Shown here piece after piece: positions 1 through 15,018 of a DNA stretch of 64,000 nt. Below the pieces are notes generated by a model, which saw nothing but the letters and a program-made list of their open reading frames with translations, did not search any database and was not told the origin of the DNA. Each line of letters opens with the position of its first letter. Position 1 is the stretch's first letter. The stretch spans positions 1,240,001-1,304,000 of the forward strand of contig NZ_JACHVS010000001.1 of assembly GCF_014190875.1 (NCBI RefSeq), written 5' to 3'. The translations under genes and the position numbers were made by a program. The DNA comes from Paeniglutamicibacter cryotolerans. GTDB lineage: Bacteria > Actinomycetota > Actinomycetes > Actinomycetales > Micrococcaceae.

Positions 1-4005
<4,005 letters not shown>

Positions 4006-4210
4006 ACCACAAACACCACCCTTCATGGGTGGCAAGATACGCTGCGTCCACTATGCGGTCCCGAGACAACAACCGTCTCGCAGGACTGAAAACACCGTAC
4101 CGGTGCACACCCTCCCCTTCACGGGCAGGTGCGCACGCGGTATGAGCAACCACAGCATGACTGTGACCATGATTTTCCCCACCCGGGTCCCCCGGGTGCG
4201 TGGAGCACGG

Positions 4211-4329
4211 GTTACGGCGGTCATAGCGTGGGGGAAACGCCCGGTCCCATACCGAACCCGGAAGCTAAGCCCCACTGCGCCGATGGTACTGCACTCGGGA
4301 GGGTGTGGGAGAGTAGGACACCGCCGAAC
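4211..4329 (+). rRNA. 5S ribosomal RNA
   Basis: A 119-nt 5S rRNA. The first bases GTTACGGCGG pair with the last CCGCCGAAC to form helix I, and the conserved core CCCGGTCCCATACCGAAC is present at about 4240-4257. It is the last gene of the rrn operon, about 200 nt after 23S, and is followed within 15 nt by a strong hairpin. Confidence 0.96.
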
Positions 4330-4342
4330 ATCTTTTCAGAGC

Positions 4343-4372
4343 CCATCCCCGGACCACCAGGTCCGGGGATGG
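4343..4372 (+). terminator. rrn operon terminator hairpin
   Basis: A 13-bp perfect stem (CCATCCCCGGACC / GGTCCGGGGATGG) with a 4-nt loop sits 14 nt after 5S. The following T content is weak (CGCCGTTT), as is common in high-GC actinobacteria. Confidence 0.8.
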
Positions 4373-5018
4373 CGCCGTTTAACCAGAAAACCACACCCCG
4401 CGCCCCACCCCGGCCAAAAACACGAACCGAAGTAGGCTCTGGCTTTCCATTGGGGTTCCGAGAGGCAGAAGATCTTTCCGTGAGAGTCTTGCAGGACATC
4501 CCCGGCGAATCGACTTATGTTCTGATGGTCTAACAGGGTTGCCCGGCGTCCATCAGTTTCTTGACTAAGGGCTCCGGGACGCCTTCCCAGGTTGCCGGCA
4601 TCGTATCGAGATGAATGCGGTTCTCGCCCGGTGGGGAATCCTCGACGAGCTGGAAGGTTAGCTGAATCGGAAAACCGGGTCAGCACACGATGCCGAGGAA
4701 ACCCTCGTTTTCCTGAGCTTCGCTTCCACTCAATTGCTCAACCTTCGGAGATGAACGCCCAAGGCATCGATCGTGTTGAAAGCTATGCCTCCCAAGGTCG
4801 GCTTATTGATGATCCTTTGGATTTGGTGGCGCGCGGCGGCGGCATCAGCATGACTCCATGGCCTCATCCCCCTGCCCGGTCAACCAGTTCGCGGTGAGAA
4901 GAACGGGGCACGGGGTACTGGGGACGGCCGGAGTTCAGGCGTACAGTAAGTGCTTCAGAGTGTCTTTCTCATCACTCCAACGCGCCTGTCGTTGGAACAC
5001 ACCAGAACACGGGGAGCC
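4373..5018. other. Gene-poor stretch with eroded coding scraps
   Basis: No intact gene is supported in about 645 nt. On the plus strand a short open end reading DLSVRVLQDIPGESTYVLMV stops at 4533. On the minus strand a better remnant is listed separately (4530-4741). The two stops overlap tail to tail. Upstream of 4790 a further minus-strand reading (NKPTLGGIAFNTIDALGVHL) is out of frame with it, suggesting more frameshifts. Near the end, TACAGT (4942-4947) is a possible -10 for the peptidase gene, with no clear -35. Confidence 0.45.
4530..4741 (-). pseudogene. Remnant of an unidentified protein, internal stop
   Basis: The minus-strand frame ending in TAG at 4530-4532 encodes a plausible C-terminus: PIQLTFQLVEDSPPGENR followed by IHLDTMPATWEGVPEPLVKK and LMDAGQPC. 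Reading upstream in the same frame meets a TGA at 4680-4682, beyond which coding-like sequence (KVEQLSGSEAQENEGFLGIV) resumes. The FQ..ENR.HLD pattern is loosely reminiscent of glyoxalase/VOC-family C-terminal strands, but that is only a guess. No start codon or ribosome site remains, so I treat it as a decayed gene. Confidence 0.35.
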
Positions 5019-7025
5019 ATGACCGTCGAATCCACTGCAGCCAACGCCCAGCCCACAAGGGCATCAAACGCTGCGAGTCACCGGGACGATTCCGTTCGAC
5101 CTCAGGACGACCTCTACCGCAATGCAAATGGTGGATGGTTGCGCACCGCCCAGATCCCAGGTGATCAGGGAAGCTTCGGATCTTTCATGCAATTGCGCGA
5201 TGATTCGGAAGCCGCGGTGTTTGCCATTATCAAGGCGGCACAAGCCGACCATCTGCTCCCTGACGGCACTCCAGACGATCGCAAGGTACGGATCGGCAAC
5301 CTTTACACCAGCTTCATGGACGAAGAGGGCATCGAGGCTCGGGGCATGGACCCGATTCGCGCGGATCTTGCTGCCGTCTTTGCGACCACCAGCATTGCCG
5401 AGCTGGTCGCGCTGACCGGACGCTTCCAACGTCAGGGTGTTAGTGGTTTTGTCTCGGTGGGAGTCAGCAGCGATGCAGGACAGCCGGACCGGAACCTGCT
5501 GACCTTCCTGCAAGGTGGGCTCGGACTTCCCGATGAGTCCTACTACCGTGAGGAGCAGTTCGCTGAGCTATACACCGAATACGGCACGCATCTGGGTCGG
5601 CTGCTGGCGTTGGCGGGAATTGAGAATCCAGAGGCTGCGGCAGCCATGGTTCTTGATTTGGAAACAGCACTGGCGGCGCACCACTGGGACCGGGTGAAAT
5701 GCCGGGATGCACAGGCCCGCTATAACCTGCTGACATCGGCACAGCTCTTCGAGACCATGCCATCGATGGTCGGCTGGCTCGCGGGAGCCGGCATCGGCGA
5801 AGGGCACTTTTCCGAGGTTGACGTCTGGCAGCCCAGCTACCTCGCGGGCCTTGAAGCAGTTCTTACATCCCAGCCGCTGGCCAGCTGGCAGAACTGGTTG
5901 GCAGTGCAACTGGTCCGAAGCAATGCCGCATACATGTCCAAGGCCTTCGTGATGGAGAACTTCTCCTTCTACTCGATGAAGCTAGCCGGCACCAAGGAGC
6001 TCAAGGAGCGTTGGAAGCGGGGAGTGGCCTTCACCGAGGGCGCGGTCGGCGAGGACATCGGACAGCTTTACGTGCGGGAGCACTTCCCACAACGAAGCAA
6101 GGACCTGATGGAGGGCCTGGTTAAGCAACTCATCGAGGCGTACCGCCAGTCGATTTCGGTGCTGCCTTGGATGGGAGCGGAAACGATCGAAAAGGCGCTG
6201 GAGAAGCTCTCCTTGTTCCGGACGAAGATCGGATATCCGAACCAGTGGATCGACTATTCTGCCGTCAGCACCGTTCCGGATGACGTCATAGCGAACGTGG
6301 CGAGCGCCAACGCGTTCGAGTTTGCCCGTGAGCTGAAGAAGATAGACGATGGCGTGGACCGCGAACTGTGGTTCATGTACCCACAAACGGTTAACGCCTA
6401 CTATCACCCGCTCCTCAATGAGATCGCGTTCCCGGCGGGTATCCTGCGGTCACCGTTCTTCGCCGCCGACCGAGATGCGGCCTCTAATTTCGGGGCCATT
6501 GGAGCCGTCATCGGCCACGAGATCGGCCACGGGTTCGATGACCAGGGCTCGCAGTTCGACGGAACGGGTGAACTGCGGAACTGGTGGACCGACGAGGACC
6601 GGGCGGCCTTCGAGGAACTCACCGGGAAGCTAGTCGCGCAGTATGACGCACTGGTTCCTCCGGAGGCTCCCGAATACAAGGTCAACGGCAAACTGACCCT
6701 GGGCGAGAACATCGGGGACCTGGGCGGCTTGGGAATCGCCTACAAGGCCTACCGGTTGGACCTGGCAGACCGTGGCTTGGCAGAGGACGAAGTAGTGGAC
6801 GGGCTCACCGGTGACCAACGCTTCTTCTATGCGTGGGCTGAGTGCTGGCGGACCCTGACCCGTCCGGAAACCATGGTCACCCGGATCACCACCGACCCGC
6901 ACTCCCCGGGGGAATTCCGTTGCAACCAGGTGCCCAAGAACATGGAGGCCTTCCACCGGGCCTTTGATACCAAGCCCGGTGACGGAATGTGGCTCGACCC
7001 TGCCGACCGGGTAGAAATCTGGTAG
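5019..7025 (+). CDS. M13-family (neprilysin-like) zinc metallopeptidase
   Basis: The protein has 668 aa, the usual length for bacterial M13 peptidases. The gluzincin motif HEIGHGFD is at about residues 500-507, giving the two zinc histidines and the catalytic glutamate. The third zinc ligand is the Glu of ENIGDLGG near 563. The substrate-binding NAYY segment precedes the motif, and the chain ends in VEIW near the conserved C-terminus. These enzymes cut small peptides. There is no signal peptide or N-terminal membrane segment, so it is probably cytoplasmic, unlike mammalian neprilysin. I chose the ATG at 5019 because GGGGAG lies just upstream at 5011-5016; an in-frame start at 4950 would add 23 unconvincing residues. 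A strong hairpin follows the stop, so it is monocistronic. Confidence 0.93.
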   Translation: MTVESTAANAQPTRASNAASHRDDSVRPQDDLYRNANGGWLRTAQIPGDQGSFGSFMQLRDDSEAAVFAIIKAAQADHLLPDGTPDDRKVRIGNLYTSFMDEEGIEARGMDPIRADLAAVFATTSIAELVALTGRFQRQGVSGFVSVGVSSDAGQPDRNLLTFLQGGLGLPDESYYREEQFAELYTEYGTHLGRLLALAGIENPEAAAAMVLDLETALAAHHWDRVKCRDAQARYNLLTSAQLFETMPSMVGWLAGAGIGEGHFSEVDVWQPSYLAGLEAVLTSQPLASWQNWLAVQLVRSNAAYMSKAFVMENFSFYSMKLAGTKELKERWKRGVAFTEGAVGEDIGQLYVREHFPQRSKDLMEGLVKQLIEAYRQSISVLPWMGAETIEKALEKLSLFRTKIGYPNQWIDYSAVSTVPDDVIANVASANAFEFARELKKIDDGVDRELWFMYPQTVNAYYHPLLNEIAFPAGILRSPFFAADRDAASNFGAIGAVIGHEIGHGFDDQGSQFDGTGELRNWWTDEDRAAFEELTGKLVAQYDALVPPEAPEYKVNGKLTLGENIGDLGGLGIAYKAYRLDLADRGLAEDEVVDGLTGDQRFFYAWAECWRTLTRPETMVTRITTDPHSPGEFRCNQVPKNMEAFHRAFDTKPGDGMWLDPADRVEIW

Positions 7026-7035
7026 CACCCCATAA

Positions 7036-7077
7036 GCAATGGCGGCGACCCCCTCAACATGGGGTCGCCGCCATTGC
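7036..7077 (+). terminator. Intrinsic terminator after the M13 peptidase gene
   Basis: A 17-bp perfect stem (7036-7052 with 7061-7077) and an 8-nt loop begin 10 nt after the stop codon. Only CTT follows, so the T-tract is short. Confidence 0.8.
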
Positions 7078-7245
7078 CTTAACGAGACACGCAGCGCATG
7101 ATTCCCTTTGGAATCGTGCGCTGGGTGTCTCCGAAGGAGCATTTGCGCAAGCTTCTCCCAGCGGTTTCGTCGATCCGGACGGGTCGGAGGGGAGCCGGAG
7201 TGGTGGTACCCGCCACCATCAGACCCGGGATCCGGTTTGGCCACG

Positions 7246-7251
7246 TAGAAT
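7246..7251 (+). promoter_or_regulatory. -10 box (TAGAAT) for leaderless lysS
   Basis: TAGAAT ends 8 nt before the GTG at 7260. That places the predicted transcription start at the initiation codon, so the mRNA would be leaderless. No ribosome site is present before that GTG, which supports both the promoter and the start choice. Confidence 0.65.
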
Positions 7252-7259
7252 TGATTCTT

Positions 7260-8780
7260 GTGACTGCCGACGAAATTACTCCCATTGCCAAGACCGTGGA
7301 TACCAGCGACCAGCGCCAGGTGCGCATGGACAAGCGCGCCGAGCTCCTAGCCCGCGGTATCGAGGCTTACCCGGTGGGCGTAGCCCGCACCCATTCGCTG
7401 AACGAGGTCCGCCAGAACTGGGCCCACCTCGAAGACGGCCAAGAGACCGAGGATCAAGCCTCCGTTGTCGGCCGCATTGTCTTCATGCGCAATACCGGCA
7501 AGCTCTGCTTCGCTACGCTCCAGGAATCCGGGGAGAACGGCAAGGCAGTGCGCCTGCAGGTCATGCTTTCCCTTGCCAATGTCGGTGAGGAGTCACTGGC
7601 CGATTGGAAGCATCTGGTCGACCTCGGTGACCACGTGGCTATCCAAGGCACAGTGATTTCCTCGCGCCGCGGCGAGCTCTCGATCATGGCCACGGAATGG
7701 CAGATGGCATCCAAGGCCCTGCGCCCGATGCCGATGCTGCACGCCGACCTCAACGAGGAAACCCGCGTCCGCCAGCGCTACGCCGACTTGATCGTGCGAG
7801 ACGAGGCCCGCGAAATGATCTATAAGCGCGACGCCATCACCCGCGCGGTGCGCGAGACCCTGTACGGCCACGACTACGTCGAGGTGGAAACCCCGATGAT
7901 GCAGTTGGTCCACGGTGGAGCCCTGGCCCGTCCGTTCCATACGCACCTGAATGCGTTCAATCAGGACATGACGCTGCGCATTGCCACCGAGCTCTACCTC
8001 AAGCGCACCGTAGTCGGCGGGATCCCGCGCGTCTTCGAAATCGGGCGCCTGTTCCGCAACGAGGGCGTGGACTCCACCCACTCGCCGGAATTCACCACCC
8101 TGGAATGCTATGAGGTCTATGCAGACCAGTTCATCATGGCCGAACGCATCCAGCAGATCATCCTCAATGCGGCAGACGCCATCGGCGCAGGCCGCGTTCT
8201 GGAAACCAGTCGCGGAACGATCAACCTCGATGGCGAATGGGCCTGGCTCAGCGTCTACCCCGCGTTGTCCGAAGCCGTGGGCATGGAGATCACCCCGGAG
8301 ACCGATGCAGCTGTCCTGCGCGGCATCGCCGAAAAGCACGGGGTGAAGATCAACCCGACGTGGGGCTCGGAGAAGCTGGTGATCGAGCTCTTCGGCGAAA
8401 TCGTCGAGCCGACGCTGATCAACCCGACTTTCGTCTACGACTACCCTCCGGCCGCACAGCCACTGGCCCGTCCGCACCGTTCCAAGCCGGGCATCATCGA
8501 GGCCTGGGACCTGATCATCGGCGGCATGGAGCGCGGTACCGCGTTCTCCGAGCTGATCGACCCTGTGGTACAGCGAGAACGCCTCACCGAGCAGTCGCTG
8601 CTGGCATCCGGCGGCGACGACGAGGCAATGCAGCTGGACGAGGACTTCCTGCGCGCGCTCGAGTACGGCGCGCCGCCCATGGGCGGCATCGGGCTTGGCA
8701 TAGACCGCCTGGTCATGCTTTTCACCGATGTTGGAATCCGCGAAACAATCCTATTCCCCCTCCTGAAGCCCGAGGCATAA
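7260..8780 (+). CDS. lysS: Lysyl-tRNA synthetase, class II
   Basis: The protein has 506 aa. It charges tRNA-Lys with lysine in the cytoplasm. The N-terminal half holds the OB-fold anticodon-binding domain, with the conserved block VVGRIVFMRNTGKLCFATLQ. The catalytic domain carries class II motif 2 (FRNEGVDSTHSPEFTTLECY) and motif 3 (GIGLGIDRLVMLF) at the C-terminus. The frame stays open upstream to 7098, but GTG 7260 is preferred: residues before it do not resemble LysS, and TAGAAT sits 8 nt upstream. A small membrane-protein gene starts 3 nt after the stop and is probably co-transcribed. Nothing unusual is seen in the active site. Confidence 0.96.
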   Translation: MTADEITPIAKTVDTSDQRQVRMDKRAELLARGIEAYPVGVARTHSLNEVRQNWAHLEDGQETEDQASVVGRIVFMRNTGKLCFATLQESGENGKAVRLQVMLSLANVGEESLADWKHLVDLGDHVAIQGTVISSRRGELSIMATEWQMASKALRPMPMLHADLNEETRVRQRYADLIVRDEAREMIYKRDAITRAVRETLYGHDYVEVETPMMQLVHGGALARPFHTHLNAFNQDMTLRIATELYLKRTVVGGIPRVFEIGRLFRNEGVDSTHSPEFTTLECYEVYADQFIMAERIQQIILNAADAIGAGRVLETSRGTINLDGEWAWLSVYPALSEAVGMEITPETDAAVLRGIAEKHGVKINPTWGSEKLVIELFGEIVEPTLINPTFVYDYPPAAQPLARPHRSKPGIIEAWDLIIGGMERGTAFSELIDPVVQRERLTEQSLLASGGDDEAMQLDEDFLRALEYGAPPMGGIGLGIDRLVMLFTDVGIRETILFPLLKPEA

Positions 8781-8783
8781 ACA

Positions 8784-8975
8784 ATGCAGTATGTGGAAGT
8801 GCTGGCTCCGTCCATTGTCATCGCTCTGATTTTCTGGTTTGTGATCAAAGCGGTGAGCAATGTGGACCGCTCCGAACGTCGCGCAGAAGCTGAGGCGGAT
8901 CGGGCCCGCTCCGAACACCTGGCGAACAAAGCCGGACGGAAAGCCAATAATCCCGAAACTGGGAATTCCCTTTAG
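8784..8975 (+). CDS. Small single-pass membrane protein downstream of lysS
   Basis: The 63-aa protein has one hydrophobic helix at about residues 9-25 (SIVIALIFWFVIKAV). After it comes a highly charged, Arg/Glu/Ala-rich cytoplasmic tail predicted to be helical. I do not recognise a family. It begins only 3 nt after the lysS stop, so expression probably depends on lysS transcription. The amphipathic tail and tight linkage argue that it is a real gene rather than a chance frame. A role near the translation machinery would be speculation. Confidence 0.65.
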   Translation: MQYVEVLAPSIVIALIFWFVIKAVSNVDRSERRAEAEADRARSEHLANKAGRKANNPETGNSL

Positions 8976-8989
8976 GTATTCCCTATAGC

Positions 8990-9020
8990 TTGTCGCCGGT
9001 AGTGTGAATGTGTTTAGAAT
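8990..9020 (+). promoter_or_regulatory. Candidate lsr2 promoter
   Basis: TAGAAT at 9015-9020 is a good -10 element. The only -35-like hexamer is TTGTCG (8990-8995), 19 nt upstream. The transcript would carry a leader of about 70 nt to the lsr2 ATG. Confidence 0.4.
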
Positions 9021-9096
9021 GGTTATGACGATAAAGCCTGCATGAATGTAGTGGGCGTGTATCGCACAGTAAACCACCTATGCCCAGGAGCAGCTC

Positions 9097-9393
9097 ATGG
9101 CACGCAAGGTAGAAATTTCTTTGGTAGATGATTTGGATGGTGGCGTCGCCACTGAAAGCATTGTTTTCGGTATTGACGGCGAGCATTACGAAATCGATCT
9201 CGGCGAGAAGAATGCCGCAAAGTTCCGTGAGGTGCTGAAGCCTTACATCAAGGCGGGCCAGCCTTCGTCGCAGTTCTCCGCAAAGGAGGCTCCGGCGATC
9301 CGCGCTTGGGCCAAGGCGCAGGGCCTTGAGGTCAGCGCCCGCGGCCGCCTCAATGCAGAGGTCATTGCGGCATATCGCGAAGCCAACAAGTAA
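9097..9393 (+). CDS. lsr2: Lsr2 nucleoid-associated protein (xenogeneic silencer)
   Basis: The 98-aa protein is the actinobacterial functional analogue of H-NS. It bridges DNA and silences AT-rich, often acquired, genes. The N-terminal dimerisation domain (MARKVEISLVDDLDGG through about residue 60) is followed by a linker. The C-terminal DNA-binding domain ends VSARGRLNAEVIAAYREA and contains the RGR minor-groove (AT-hook-like) motif. The length is slightly short of the mycobacterial protein. The ATG is preceded by CAGGAG (9086-9091). A strong terminator follows, so it is monocistronic. Some actinobacteria carry more than one lsr2; only one is in this window. Confidence 0.95.
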   Translation: MARKVEISLVDDLDGGVATESIVFGIDGEHYEIDLGEKNAAKFREVLKPYIKAGQPSSQFSAKEAPAIRAWAKAQGLEVSARGRLNAEVIAAYREANK

Positions 9394-9424
9394 GCACATC
9401 CGCGCCCCCTGGCGCGATGTGTGC

Positions 9425-9460
9425 GGCCGGAGGCCCTCCCGCAGGAGGGCATCTCCGGCC
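9425..9460 (+). terminator. Terminator after lsr2
   Basis: A 15-bp stem with a CGCA loop and a 2-nt bulge (9425-9439 with 9444-9460) is followed by GTTCCCGTTT. Confidence 0.75.
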
Positions 9461-9617
9461 GTTCCCGTTTAACGCCCGATCTGTCCCCGGCGGCGTGTGA
9501 TGGGGGCGCGGCCTTCCACGCTGCTGGTGAACAGGGTTATCCCTTGGGCGAACACGCCCCACGGCACCGCTTTTGATGCGTAGCATCGAAGATACGTGTT
9601 AGCTAGGAGTGTGCCGC

Positions 9618-12131
<2,514 letters not shown>

Positions 12132-12150
12132 ACGCTCGGCCAGCTAGCCA

Positions 12151-12199
12151 GGGAAGTCCCCGGCAGCAACTTCGGTTGCAGCCGGGGACTTCCCTTTTT
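12151..12199 (+). terminator. Strong intrinsic terminator after clpC
   Basis: A 14-bp stem (12151-12164 with 12181-12194) is topped by GCAAC-TTCG-GTTGC, a UUCG-type tetraloop hairpin, and is followed by a run of five Ts. Confidence 0.9.
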
Positions 12200-12240
12200 C
12201 ATGTCGTGAAACGAATCCCGGACAGCATGTGGGGCGGGCA

Positions 12241-12246
12241 TAGGAT
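12241..12246 (+). promoter_or_regulatory. -10 box (TAGGAT) for leaderless argA
   Basis: TAGGAT ends 6 nt before the ATG at 12253, which predicts that transcription starts at the initiation codon. Confidence 0.6.
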
Positions 12247-12252
12247 ACTGAC

Positions 12253-12759
12253 ATGAGCTCTTTCACTATCCGCCGTGCCCGCACCCCCGACGTCCCCGGG
12301 ATCCGCGAACTCGTCAAACCGCTGGCCGACCGGCGCGTGCTGCTGGAGAAGGAAGCAGTCGCCTACTACGAGAACCTGCAGGAATTCCTCGTCGCCGAGG
12401 ATTCTGAGGGAAACCTGATCGGCTGCGGCGGGCTGCACGTGATGTGGGAAGACATTGCGGAGGTGCGCACTCTTGCCACATCCGAGGCGTGGCGCGGCAA
12501 GGGCGTCGGCCGCGTCCTGTTGCAGAGGCTGATCGACGAGGCCCGCGACCTGGGCGTGGACAGGGTCTTCTGCCTGACTTTCGAGGTCGGCTTCTTCGAA
12601 CGCAACGGCTTCAAGGCCATGGCCGAACAAAGCGCCGTCGATCCAGAGGTCTATTCGGAGCTACTACGCTCCACCGATGAGGGCGTCGCGGAATTCCTGG
12701 ACCTGGCCCGGGTGAAGCCCAATACGCTCGGCAACACCCGGATGATCATCAGCGTCTAA
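12253..12759 (+). CDS. argA: Amino-acid N-acetyltransferase (single-domain NAGS, GNAT fold)
   Basis: The 168-aa GNAT protein resembles the short actinobacterial N-acetylglutamate synthases, which lack the kinase-like domain of E. coli ArgA. It would use acetyl-CoA to acetylate glutamate, the first step of arginine synthesis. The acetyl-CoA loop is visible as EAWRGKGVGRVLLQRLIDEA (residues ~78-97), followed by the strand RVFCLTFEVGFFERNGF typical of this subgroup. The gene is leaderless by its promoter position. Its last four bases overlap the end of the convergent lipoprotein gene. A different amino acid substrate cannot be excluded from sequence. Confidence 0.85.
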   Translation: MSSFTIRRARTPDVPGIRELVKPLADRRVLLEKEAVAYYENLQEFLVAEDSEGNLIGCGGLHVMWEDIAEVRTLATSEAWRGKGVGRVLLQRLIDEARDLGVDRVFCLTFEVGFFERNGFKAMAEQSAVDPEVYSELLRSTDEGVAEFLDLARVKPNTLGNTRMIISV

Positions 12760-13268
12760 CCTGCCGTCGTGTTGATCCCGGCAGCTGTGATGCGCAGCGT
12801 GGTTTGGAAGGCGCTCTGGACGCACGCTCCGACGCCCGTGGACGCCTCGAGCCCGGTGACCGTACCCCGGTAGGGGCCGAATCCCGGCGCGGAGGCCTCG
12901 AATGTGATCGGTCCGGTGGAGAATTCGACCGTTGACCAGTGCCCGAGCAAGCTTCCGTCCGGCGACGCGGAGGCCGAACACTGGGCATCACCTGGATTGG
13001 AACCGGGGGACGGAGCGCCGCAGCCAAGGTCAATGGTCTTGGAACCCGGGGTCAAAGGAAGCGTGGTTTCACGGCAGATGCCATCCTGGCAGGCAGAAAG
13101 CGTCAGTTCTTCGAGACCGTTGGCGGGAACCGCGGTCGCCTCGACCTCGACCGGGAAGCCGACGAGCAGTGCGGGTTCGGCACAGCCGGACTCCGGCTGC
13201 GCCGTGCAGGCAGTCAGCAACAATGCGGCGGCAAAATGCGCGGACAAAAGCTGAGCAGGAACTCTCAT
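12756..13268 (-). CDS. Secreted lipoprotein of unknown function
   Basis: The 170-aa protein has a short signal peptide ending in the lipobox LLTAC, with the lipidated cysteine at residue 21. The mature part is rich in Ser, Thr, Gly and Pro with several cysteines (SACQDGIC, DLGCGAP, CSASAS, ACVQ), which could form disulfides outside the membrane. I do not recognise the fold; the strand-rich look suggests an Ig-like or similar beta domain. It converges on argA with a 4-nt overlap. TAAGCT (13274-13279 on the minus strand) lies 5 nt from the start, so it may also be leaderless. Confidence 0.75.
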   Translation of the reverse strand: MRVPAQLLSAHFAAALLLTACTAQPESGCAEPALLVGFPVEVEATAVPANGLEELTLSACQDGICRETTLPLTPGSKTIDLGCGAPSPGSNPGDAQCSASASPDGSLLGHWSTVEFSTGPITFEASAPGFGPYRGTVTGLEASTGVGACVQSAFQTTLRITAAGINTTAG

Positions 13269-13288
13269 GCCCCAGCTTAACCCGTGAT

Positions 13289-14284
13289 TTAGGCAGGCAG
13301 TCCGACCCCTGCTGTCGTTTCACGGGCCAGCCCGTCGCCGATCAGCCCGGCAAGGCAGCGCTCGCGTTGCTCGGCATCGGCCGCCAGCGCATAGAGCACC
13401 ACCCAGGCCTCGTGGGCCTCGGAGCCAGTCTCGGAGCCGAGTTCCAGTTGCATGTCTGATAGTGGGCGCAGCAGGTCGATGCCGCCGACCAGCGCCGTCC
13501 GGCCCACCGGTCCCGGGGTATGGCGCAGCACTGCCATCATCGAACCGCGCACCTGCCTGTCCGTTCCGGCCCAGGCCTGCCCCTTGGGCACGTAATGCGG
13601 CGCGGGCCTACCGGCAGCCACCCAGGCGCAGAGGTCCTGGACCGGACAGTCGCCACACCGGGGATTGCGGGCCGTGCAGATCAGCGCTCCGAGCTCCATC
13701 ACCGAGATGTTCCATGCATTGGCCAGCGGGTGCAATTCCTCCGGATCGGCGGGGTGGGCCGGCATCAGCCGTTCGGCCAGTGCAGCCTCCTTCGCCGTAT
13801 ACGAGGGCTCGGGCAGCGCACATCCCTTGACCAGCCGGGCATGGACGCGTCGAATATTGGTGTCCACCACGGTGGCCGGGATGCCGAAGGCAAAGCTTGC
13901 CACGGCAGCCGCTGTGTAGGTGCCGACTCCGGGCAGGGCGAGCAGTTCCTTCTCGGTGCGCGGCACCTGCCCACCGTGGAGTTCCACGATGTGCTGGGCC
14001 GTGGCATGCAGGCGCAGGGCCCGGCGTGGATAGCCCAGCCGACCCCAGGCGCGGACCACCTCGCTGGCGGGTTCGGCCGCCAGGTCCGCCGCTTCGGGCC
14101 AGCGTTGCATCCATTGTTCCCAGACCGGTTGCACACGGACCACGGGGGTCTGTTGCAGCATGAATTCGCTGACCAGAATCGACCAGGGGCTCGCATCGGG
14201 CGCGCGCCAAGGTAGTTCCCGGGCGGAGGCGGCGTACCACTGGGTGATGCGGTGGTGGAGCAGGGCAAACTTGCGGTTCGTCAC
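13289..14284 (-). CDS. mutY: A/G-specific adenine glycosylase MutY
   Basis: The 331-aa base-excision repair enzyme removes adenine mispaired with 8-oxoguanine. Motifs in order are: catalytic Glu40 in SEFMLQQT, the helix-hairpin-helix LPGVGTYTAAAV (~118-128), catalytic Asp141 in VVDTNIRR, and the [4Fe-4S] ligands Cys203, Cys210, Cys213 and Cys219 (C-X6-C-X2-C-X5-C). The C-terminal region is shorter and more divergent than the NUDIX-like 8-oxoG-sensing domain of longer MutY proteins. The start is GTG with GAAGGA about 6 nt upstream. It lies between a lipoprotein gene and the disA-radA pair, so this is a genome-maintenance neighbourhood. Confidence 0.94.
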   Translation of the reverse strand: MTNRKFALLHHRITQWYAASARELPWRAPDASPWSILVSEFMLQQTPVVRVQPVWEQWMQRWPEAADLAAEPASEVVRAWGRLGYPRRALRLHATAQHIVELHGGQVPRTEKELLALPGVGTYTAAAVASFAFGIPATVVDTNIRRVHARLVKGCALPEPSYTAKEAALAERLMPAHPADPEELHPLANAWNISVMELGALICTARNPRCGDCPVQDLCAWVAAGRPAPHYVPKGQAWAGTDRQVRGSMMAVLRHTPGPVGRTALVGGIDLLRPLSDMQLELGSETGSEAHEAWVVLYALAADAEQRERCLAGLIGDGLARETTAGVGLPA

Positions 14285-14362
14285 GGGTGTCCTTCGGGTG
14301 TGGCAACGGGCATCTTTAGCCTAGCTGCGGCGTGGGGGCAGCGGTGAACGCCCGGGAGTTCG

Positions 14363-14368
14363 TAGTCT
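14363..14368 (+). promoter_or_regulatory. -10 box (TAGTCT) for a leaderless gene
   Basis: TAGTCT ends 6 nt before the ATG at 14375. Confidence 0.6.
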
Positions 14369-14374
14369 GATGGA

Positions 14375-14998
14375 ATGGCAGAAAAGCAGTCCCGTCCAGC
14401 CCCGCGACCCGGCCCCCGGCCCAGCCCGGCCGTCTACCGGCGACGTCGGCTCGTGAGCCTGATCGGGATGCTGTTGGCGGTCGGGCTCCTTGTCTGGGGC
14501 GGCGCCACCCTAGCCGCGCTGTTTTCCGGCACCGGTAAGCCCGATCCCGGAACCGCGGGCTCGGCCAATCCGGTTGCCGCCGATGCCGTTCCCTCCTCTC
14601 CCTCGCCGTCGGGGGCCTGTTTACCCGGTTCCATCGTGGTGGCGGCCTCGACGGAGAAAGCCTCCTATGGCGCCGAGGAAAATCCGGTGCTGGTGATGCG
14701 GATCGAGAACCAGGGGGCCACCCCTTGCGAGCTCAATGTAGGTACGAGTGTGCAGGAATTCACCGTGATGAGCGGTTCGGACCGGATCTTCTCCACCAGT
14801 GACTGCCGGGCCGATGCAAAGGACTACTTGCTCATGATGGCCCCGGGCAGCGCCGAAAGCGCCAGGTTCACCTGGCTGCGCGACCGCAGCGCCCCGGGGT
14901 GCGGAAGCATCGCGGCCAAACCGCGGCCCGGAACCTATGTCTTTACGGCCAAACTGGGCGATGTGGCCAGCAACAAGGTCCCGTTCCTGCTGAAGTAG
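14375..14998 (+). CDS. Membrane-anchored extracytoplasmic protein, unknown function
   Basis: The 207-aa protein has a basic, Pro/Arg-rich N-terminus and a single transmembrane helix at about residues 26-48. After it come a Ser/Pro/Gly linker and an external domain of about 120 aa. That domain (VVAASTEKASYGAEENPVLV through FTAKLGDVASNKVPFLLK) looks beta-rich with paired cysteines. The pattern resembles BsuPI/Ig-like or DUF4232-type domains, but I cannot name the family. It is transcribed away from mutY and converges on disA. The start is supported by the -10 box at 14363. Confidence 0.75.
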   Translation: MAEKQSRPAPRPGPRPSPAVYRRRRLVSLIGMLLAVGLLVWGGATLAALFSGTGKPDPGTAGSANPVAADAVPSSPSPSGACLPGSIVVAASTEKASYGAEENPVLVMRIENQGATPCELNVGTSVQEFTVMSGSDRIFSTSDCRADAKDYLLMMAPGSAESARFTWLRDRSAPGCGSIAAKPRPGTYVFTAKLGDVASNKVPFLLK

Positions 14999-15018
14999 GG
15001 ACGCCCCGCACGGATCGG

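Noticed and set aside
9536..9560. ClgR operator upstream of clpC in the GGGCGAACACGCCC segment
   Set aside because: The half-sites are in the opposite order to the ClgR consensus (CGC...GCG), so the match is probably GC-driven chance.
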